A stretch of DNA of 10,888 bases from an uncultured Chloroflexota bacterium (GTDB taxonomy: Bacteria; Chloroflexota; Dehalococcoidia; UBA2247; RBG-13-53-26), in the NCBI GenBank assembly GCA_937860285.1, contig CALMBS010000431.1, positions 1 through 10,888 on the forward strand. The letters are read 5' to 3'. Under the pieces are notes generated by a model that was not told the DNA's origin, made no database searches, and saw only the letters and a list, made by a program, of their open reading frames with translations. A program made the position numbers and the translations under genes. Positions within the stretch are counted from its first letter, which is position 1. Each line of letters opens with the position of its first letter. Of this stretch, positions 7,221 through 10,888 are shown piece by piece.

Positions 7221-8481
7221 TCTCCCAGCTGTTGAGGTATTGTCTCTGTTCGCGGCTCAGTTTGTCAATTCGTATCCCCATCGACTGAAGCTTAAGGCGG
7301 CCCACCTCCTGGTCGATGACCCTGGGCACCGGGTAGACGCCGGGCGCCCAGGCCTTCTTGAGGTTGAACATATATTCAGCGCAGAGGGCCTGATTGGCGA
7401 AGCTCATGTCCATGACGCTGGCAGGGTGGCCCTCGGCCGCGGCCAGGTTGATGAGCCGCCCGTCGGCCAGCAGGAAGAGGCGGCGGCCGTCCTTGAGCGT
7501 GAACTCCTCGACAGACGAGCGCATGGTGCGGGTCTTCCGGGAGAGCTCCTTCAGCGCCGGGATGTTGATCTCCACGTTGAAATGCCCGCTGTTGGCCAGG
7601 ATGGCGCCATCCTTCATGACCTGGAGGTGCGCCCGGTCGATGGTGTTCAGGCCCCCGGTGATGGTGACGAAGACGTCACCGATGCGGGAGGCCTTCAGCA
7701 TAGGCATCACCCGGTACCCGTCCATGACGGCCTCGATGGCGCGGATGGGATTGACCTCCGTCACGATCACCTGCGCTCCCATGCCGCGGGCCCGCAGGGC
7801 TATGCCCCGCCCGCACCAGCCATAGCCGCACACCACCACGTTCTTGCCCGCCCACAGGATGTTGGTGGCCCGGGTGATCCCGTCCACGGTGCTCTGCCCG
7901 GTGCCGTAGCGGTTGTCGAAGAAATGCTTGGTCTCGGCGTCGTTCACGGCGATGACGGGGTACTTGAGCTTCTTGCCTTGGGCCATGCTCCGCAGCCGAA
8001 TCACGCCGGTGGTGGTCTCCTCCATGCCGCCGATGACCGAGCCGGCGAGCTCCTTCTTGTCCTGGTGCAGCGTGGTGACCAGGTCGGCCCCGTCGTCGAG
8101 GGTGATGTGGGGCTGGTGGGCCAGCGCGCCGGCGATGTGCTTGTAGTAGGTCTGGCTGTCCTCGCCCTTGATGGCGAACATCGGGATCCCGTCGGCCAGC
8201 ATGGCCGCGGCCACGTCGTCCTGCGTGCTCAGGGGATTGGACGCGCACAGCGCCAACTCGGCGCCTCCGGCCTTGAGCGTCGCGGCCAGGTTGGCGGTCT
8301 CGGTGGTGATGTGCAGGCAGGCCGATATCCGGGCGCCGGCCAGCGGCTTCTGCCTGGCGAACCTCTCCTGTATCAGGCGCAGCACGGGCATCTCGCGGGA
8401 TGCCCACTCGATCCTCAGCCTGCCCTCCGCGGCGAGGGACAGGTCCTTGACGTCACCGACCGTGGCCTTCTTCGCGCTCAC
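7210..8481 (-). CDS. ahcY: Adenosylhomocysteinase (S-adenosylhomocysteine hydrolase), archaeal/thermophile type
   Basis: NAD-dependent enzyme that splits SAH into adenosine and homocysteine, removing the product inhibitor of methyltransferases. The 423 residues show CLHITTETANLAATL (55-69) with catalytic His57, SNPLSTQDDVAA (81-92) and DDGADL (129-134) with Asp130. They also show IGGMEETTTGV (150-160) with Glu155, NDAETKHFFDNRYGTGQS (180-197) with Lys185 and Asp189, the NAD-binding GYGWCGRG (219-226), and NSGHFN (297-302). It lacks the long insertion and the Lys/Tyr-bearing tail of the eukaryotic and proteobacterial form, and ends in a short YLNSWEMGT as in archaeal and Thermotoga-like enzymes. 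Some members of that branch may act on related nucleosides such as S-inosylhomocysteine. The GTG start is fixed by AAAGGAG six bases upstream. A strong promoter and a possibly structured leader precede it. Confidence 0.95.
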   Translation of the reverse strand: MSAKKATVGDVKDLSLAAEGRLRIEWASREMPVLRLIQERFARQKPLAGARISACLHITTETANLAATLKAGGAELALCASNPLSTQDDVAAAMLADGIPMFAIKGEDSQTYYKHIAGALAHQPHITLDDGADLVTTLHQDKKELAGSVIGGMEETTTGVIRLRSMAQGKKLKYPVIAVNDAETKHFFDNRYGTGQSTVDGITRATNILWAGKNVVVCGYGWCGRGIALRARGMGAQVIVTEVNPIRAIEAVMDGYRVMPMLKASRIGDVFVTITGGLNTIDRAHLQVMKDGAILANSGHFNVEINIPALKELSRKTRTMRSSVEEFTLKDGRRLFLLADGRLINLAAAEGHPASVMDMSFANQALCAEYMFNLKKAWAPGVYPVPRVIDQEVGRLKLQSMGIRIDKLSREQRQYLNSWEMGT

Positions 8482-8487
8482 TCAAGT

Positions 8488-8494
8488 CTCCTTT
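8488..8494 (-). promoter_or_regulatory. Ribosome binding site of ahcY (fixes a GTG start)
   Basis: AAAGGAG on the minus strand lies six bases before the GTG at 8481. It supports the non-ATG start and directly follows the possible leader stem described separately. Confidence 0.85.
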
Positions 8495-8497
8495 CCA

Positions 8498-8580
8498 TGT
8501 CCGGCCTGCCTCGAGGCGACTCACCTCGCGCGGCGCAGGACCCGCGGGGCCCTGCGGACCGCCCGCCAGCGCCGGCAACG
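8498..8580 (-). promoter_or_regulatory. Potentially structured 5' leader of ahcY-metK (candidate cis-regulatory RNA)
   Basis: The roughly 100-base untranslated leader predicted from the promoter can fold into three paired elements. Outer stem: TGCCGGC (minus strand, 8577-8571) with GCCGGACA (8505-8498), 7 bp with one bulged A. Hairpin 2: CGCAGGGCCC with GGGTCCTGCG (8556-8534), 10 bp with one G-U and a 3-base loop. Hairpin 3: CGAGGTG with CGCCTCG (8528-8512), 7 bp with one G-U and a 3-base loop. The outer stem ends just before the ribosome binding site, a layout compatible with translational control. I do not recognise it as a known SAM or SAH riboswitch. Chance pairing is common in GC-rich DNA, so this is a hypothesis. 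Confidence 0.4.
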
Positions 8581-8586
8581 ACCAGC

Positions 8587-8595
8587 ATTATAGCA
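8587..8595 (-). promoter_or_regulatory. Extended -10 promoter for the ahcY-metK-mutase-isomerase operon
   Basis: On the minus strand the sequence reads TGCTATAAT: a perfect TATAAT with the extended -10 TGn in the correct place. No TTGACA-like -35 is visible 17 bases upstream (the hexamer there is GAGCGC), which is typical of extended -10 promoters. The AT-rich hexamer stands out in a very GC-rich gap. Transcription would begin near 8580 and give a leader of about 100 bases. It is the only convincing promoter I see in the window. Confidence 0.75.
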
Positions 8596-8628
8596 GGATT
8601 CGGGCCCGGGCGCTCGCACGGCGGCGTG

Positions 8629-8646
8629 CCCGCCCTCACGGGCAGG
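8629..8646 (-). terminator. Hairpin with GNRA-type loop after the dehydrogenase gene
   Basis: On the minus strand CCTGCCC and GGGCGGG form a 7-bp stem (one T-G pair) around a GTGA loop, about 26 bases after the dehydrogenase stop and upstream of the ahcY promoter. It has no T-tract. It could weakly end or stabilise the transcript of the upstream gene pair. The structure is seen; the function is inferred from position only. Confidence 0.3.
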
Positions 8647-8671
8647 GCCGGACAGGCCGCCGCCGGGGGCG

Positions 8672-9781
8672 TCACATGACGATGGCCGACCGGGAGACCA
8701 GTCCCTTGTTCTGGTCCTCAAAGGCCTGGTTGATGTCCTCTAGACGATATTGCCGGGACAGTATCTTGTCGTACGGGTACTTGTTCCTGGTGCGGACCAG
8801 GAAGTCGAGGGCCTTCTTCAGGGTGTCGCGCCCGTACATGACGACGGCGATGATGGACTTGGAGAACACCACCATGAACGCCGGGTCGGTCTCGAAGTTC
8901 CCGTGCATGAGGCTGATGTTCCCGATCTCCAGAACGCGGCCGCCGCTGGCCAGCATCTCCAGGCCTTCGGGGATCGCCTGAGGGAAGCCCACCAGCTCGG
9001 CCACCACGTCCACCCCCCAGCCACCCGTCAGCTCCTTCACCCGGGCGGCGCGCTCCTGCGGCGTCTTGAACTGCTTCATGTCGACGGTCTCGTCGGCCCC
9101 GAAGGCCCGGGCCATTTCCAGCCTCTGGGCGATGCCGTCGATCACGATGATCCTGGAGGCGCCCATCTCCCGGGCTACGGCGGTGGCGTAGATGCCCAGT
9201 CCGCCCGCCCCCTGGATGGCGATCGTCTCCCCGAAGCCGAAGCTGACCCTCTCCAGGCCGTAGATCATCTCCGAGAGGGCGCAGTTGACCGGGGCCACCA
9301 GCATGTCGGGGAGCTCGTCCGGGACCTTGAAGATAGTGTGGTTCGGCCTCACGTAGTAGTAGTCGGCGTAGGGGCCGGTGAAGTGGGGCGGCGCCTCGCA
9401 GGGTCCCAGGTACATCACATTGGCGGGGCACTCCGCTTGGCGTCCCTTGAGGCAGGCGGGGCAGCGCCCGCACGGGTAGTAGTACATCCACACCACCCTG
9501 TCCCCCTCTTTCAGCGGCTGGCCGGCGGAGTCGGTGGATATGCCCGCCCCCAGCGCGGCCACCCTCCCCGTGGCCTCATGTCCCAGTATGGTGGGCAGGG
9601 CCGCCCCCAGGTTGCCCAGGTTCAGGTCGCCGCGCCACATGTGCAGGTCCGAGCCGCAGATGTTGGCCACCGACACCTTCACCAGGATGGCGCCGGGCTC
9701 GGGTTCCGGCACCGGGTATTCCTTGATCTCCATGGGGATGCCGAGGCCCTTGTACACTGCTGCCCTTCCGGTCTTGGACAT
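8672..9781 (-). CDS. Zinc-dependent medium-chain alcohol/polyol dehydrogenase, substrate unknown
   Basis: Member of the zinc-binding medium-chain dehydrogenase/reductase family (threonine dehydrogenase-like), expected to oxidise an alcohol with NAD. From the ATG at 9781 the protein has 369 residues. Catalytic zinc ligands are likely Cys42 (ICGSDLH), His68-Glu69 (GHEATG) and Cys167. The structural zinc site is Cys104, 107, 110 and 118 (CGRCPACLKGRQAEC). The Rossmann loop is GAGGLG (191-196), with Asp215 at the end of the second strand, which favours NAD over NADP. An ATG 39 bases further upstream lacks a ribosome binding site and adds an acidic tail unlike the family, so I reject it. It follows the methionine synthase gene by 81 bases. 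The true substrate cannot be read from the sequence. Confidence 0.88.
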   Translation of the reverse strand: MSKTGRAAVYKGLGIPMEIKEYPVPEPEPGAILVKVSVANICGSDLHMWRGDLNLGNLGAALPTILGHEATGRVAALGAGISTDSAGQPLKEGDRVVWMYYYPCGRCPACLKGRQAECPANVMYLGPCEAPPHFTGPYADYYYVRPNHTIFKVPDELPDMLVAPVNCALSEMIYGLERVSFGFGETIAIQGAGGLGIYATAVAREMGASRIIVIDGIAQRLEMARAFGADETVDMKQFKTPQERAARVKELTGGWGVDVVAELVGFPQAIPEGLEMLASGGRVLEIGNISLMHGNFETDPAFMVVFSKSIIAVVMYGRDTLKKALDFLVRTRNKYPYDKILSRQYRLEDINQAFEDQNKGLVSRSAIVM

Positions 9782-9789
9782 GTTAGCTG

Positions 9790-9795
9790 CCTCCT
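9790..9795 (-). promoter_or_regulatory. Ribosome binding site that decides the dehydrogenase start
   Basis: AGGAGG on the minus strand lies 8 bases before the ATG at 9781. The alternative ATG at 9820 has no such sequence. It therefore sets the start of the dehydrogenase at MSKTGRAAVYKG. Confidence 0.85.
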
Positions 9796-9862
9796 CTTCT
9801 TTCTCTGTCTGCGGAGTCATGTGACCGGCGCCTCGGCGGCGTCAGAGGGCCGCCGGCCCGCG

Positions 9863-10888
9863 TCAGCGGTTTTTCAGGTACTTGGCCCGCATCCTCTGAG
9901 AGAGCTCTGCCAGGTGGGCCAGAGCCTGCTCGGCCGCCTCCGGCGGCAACGATGCCAGGCCGCAGGATGGGGTGATCAGCGACTGCTCGACCAGCTGCGC
10001 GAAGTCCGTACCATCGCCGGCAAACGGGGCCACGGCCTCCTCCAGGCGGTCCTCCAGGCTGGCCGGGCTCTCCCGGGCCAGGTGCTCTTCGTCGTTGGGG
10101 ACGATGCCCCAGGCCACGGCGCCTCCCCGGCCGATGAGGGACCGCACGTCGGGGGCGTAGGCAGCCAGGGCCCCGGCGTAGTTGTAGGCATCGAAGCTCA
10201 GGATATCGATGGGCAGCCCCAGAAGCAGCGACCAGTCGGTGTTGCCGCAGCAGTGGACGCCCTTGAGCCCGCCGATGCCGCCCAGGGTCTCCTCCAGGAG
10301 GGCCTTCACTTTGTCCGGCGGCAGCGAGACGAAGGCCGACCCCAGGGATGTCAGGTACGGCTCATCGAGAAACATGATCACGTTCCGGCACACCCGGGAC
10401 AGCTCCCGGTACTGCCAGGCGGCCTTCAAACGCAGGTGCCGGGCGATGGCCTCGGACAGGGTGTCGTCGTAGATGGCCCACTGGGCGCCATCCGCCACGG
10501 CCAGGCCCCAGCTGATGGGCCCGGTGACCTGTCCCTTCACCGCGACCGCGCTCTCTGCCCGTGCGGACAGGAGGGCCTGGAGGCCGGCGGCATAGTCCCG
10601 GCTTATCCCCCAGGCGGAGGTGTCGTTGTCGGCATATGCGGCGTAGAGCCGCTCCAGGCCGCCGTCGATGTCCTGCGACCGGTCGATGTAGATGCGGGCG
10701 CCGTCGATCACCACGCCGGGGAAGCCCTCGCTGAACTGGGCGTACATGTTCTCCCGGGGCGTGCGCCGCGGCAATTGCGGCCATGCGGGCATCGCCGGCA
10801 GGTACCGGAGGGCCGCCCGGCAGGCTTCATCCGGGCTGGTCTGCGGCATGCTGCCGATCATGGTGGGAAGGCAGCCGAACCTGGCATT
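9863..10888 (-). CDS. Core (folate-independent) methionine synthase, MetE C-terminal-like, 5' end outside window
   Basis: Homologue of the catalytic half of cobalamin-independent methionine synthase, predicted to methylate homocysteine to methionine. The frame is open to the window edge (NARFGCLPT precedes the Met at 10861), so the true start is probably just outside. Numbering from that Met, IGSMP (2-6) and WPQLPRR (27-33) are typical of the UroD/MetE-like barrel. FLDEPYL (164-170) is an acidic active-site segment. HCCGNTDW (203-210) gives the zinc ligands His203 and Cys205, and Asp224 stands about where MetE has its Glu ligand. ITPSCGL (296-302) gives Cys300. At about 340 residues there is no folate-binding N-terminal half, unlike MetE, so the methyl donor is probably a methylated corrinoid protein, as proposed for the MesB family known from Dehalococcoides. 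The nearby ahcY and metK support this role. Confidence 0.82.
   Translation of the reverse strand, partial: NARFGCLPTMIGSMPQTSPDEACRAALRYLPAMPAWPQLPRRTPRENMYAQFSEGFPGVVIDGARIYIDRSQDIDGGLERLYAAYADNDTSAWGISRDYAAGLQALLSARAESAVAVKGQVTGPISWGLAVADGAQWAIYDDTLSEAIARHLRLKAAWQYRELSRVCRNVIMFLDEPYLTSLGSAFVSLPPDKVKALLEETLGGIGGLKGVHCCGNTDWSLLLGLPIDILSFDAYNYAGALAAYAPDVRSLIGRGGAVAWGIVPNDEEHLARESPASLEDRLEEAVAPFAGDGTDFAQLVEQSLITPSCGLASLPPEAAEQALAHLAELSQRMRAKYLKNR

Noticed and set aside
7144..8679. Long plus-strand open frame (511 codons) opposite ahcY
   Set aside because: The translation is low-complexity and His/Gly/Val-rich, with no recognisable domain, and it is fully antisense to a complete, motif-verified AhcY. 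Long antisense frames are expected in GC-rich coding DNA. Its Cys-rich N-terminus is only the 30-bp repeat.
9782..9820. Upstream ATG as the dehydrogenase start
   Set aside because: No ribosome binding site, and it would add an acidic tail atypical of the family; the ATG at 9781 has AGGAGG at ideal spacing.
9847..9859. Short GC hairpin between the methionine synthase and dehydrogenase genes as a terminator
   Set aside because: Only a 5-bp stem with a 3-base loop and no T-tract; expected by chance at this GC content.

Overview
The window is high-GC bacterial chromosome carrying ten genes: an incomplete gene at each end and eight complete ones. There are no mobile elements, tRNAs, rRNAs or CRISPR arrays. 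The likely source is a GC-rich member of the Chloroflexota, class Dehalococcoidia. The basis is gene content and order as I remember them from Dehalococcoides relatives: a ribosomal protein/rpoA block followed by a bifunctional phosphoglucose/phosphomannose isomerase, a phosphohexomutase, metK, an archaeal-type ahcY and a folate-independent core methionine synthase. This assignment is inference; no database search was possible.

Left arm, plus strand, 1-3226: 3' end of rpsD, then rpoA, rplQ, truA, rplM and rpsI. The genes are tightly packed with several overlaps (rpoA/rplQ 11 bases, truA/rplM by ATGA, rplM/rpsI 8 bases). This is the common end of the alpha operon joined to the L13-S9 pair, with the tRNA pseudouridine synthase gene truA between them. 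Several starts are non-ATG (TTG for rpoA, GTG for rpsI), and the truA start is uncertain.

3227-3388 is a convergent intergenic region with hairpins that could end transcription from both sides.

Right arm, minus strand, in the order of transcription (10888 down to 3389): a MetE-like core methionine synthase cut by the window edge, a zinc-dependent medium-chain dehydrogenase, then a 190-base gap holding a near-ideal extended -10 promoter and a potentially structured leader, then ahcY, metK, phosphohexomutase and bifunctional phosphoglucose/phosphomannose isomerase. The last two genes are 3 bases apart. ahcY, metK and the methionine synthase together make a complete activated-methyl cycle (homocysteine to methionine to SAM, and SAH back to homocysteine). 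The isomerase/mutase pair links fructose-6-P, glucose-6-P and mannose-6-P to hexose-1-phosphates for sugar-nucleotide or compatible-solute synthesis.

Most of the window is ordinary housekeeping DNA. The points worth a second look are the promoter plus foldable leader before ahcY, a 30-bp in-frame tandem duplication across the ahcY stop codon, the folate-independent methionine synthase and its unexplained dehydrogenase neighbour, and the truA start.
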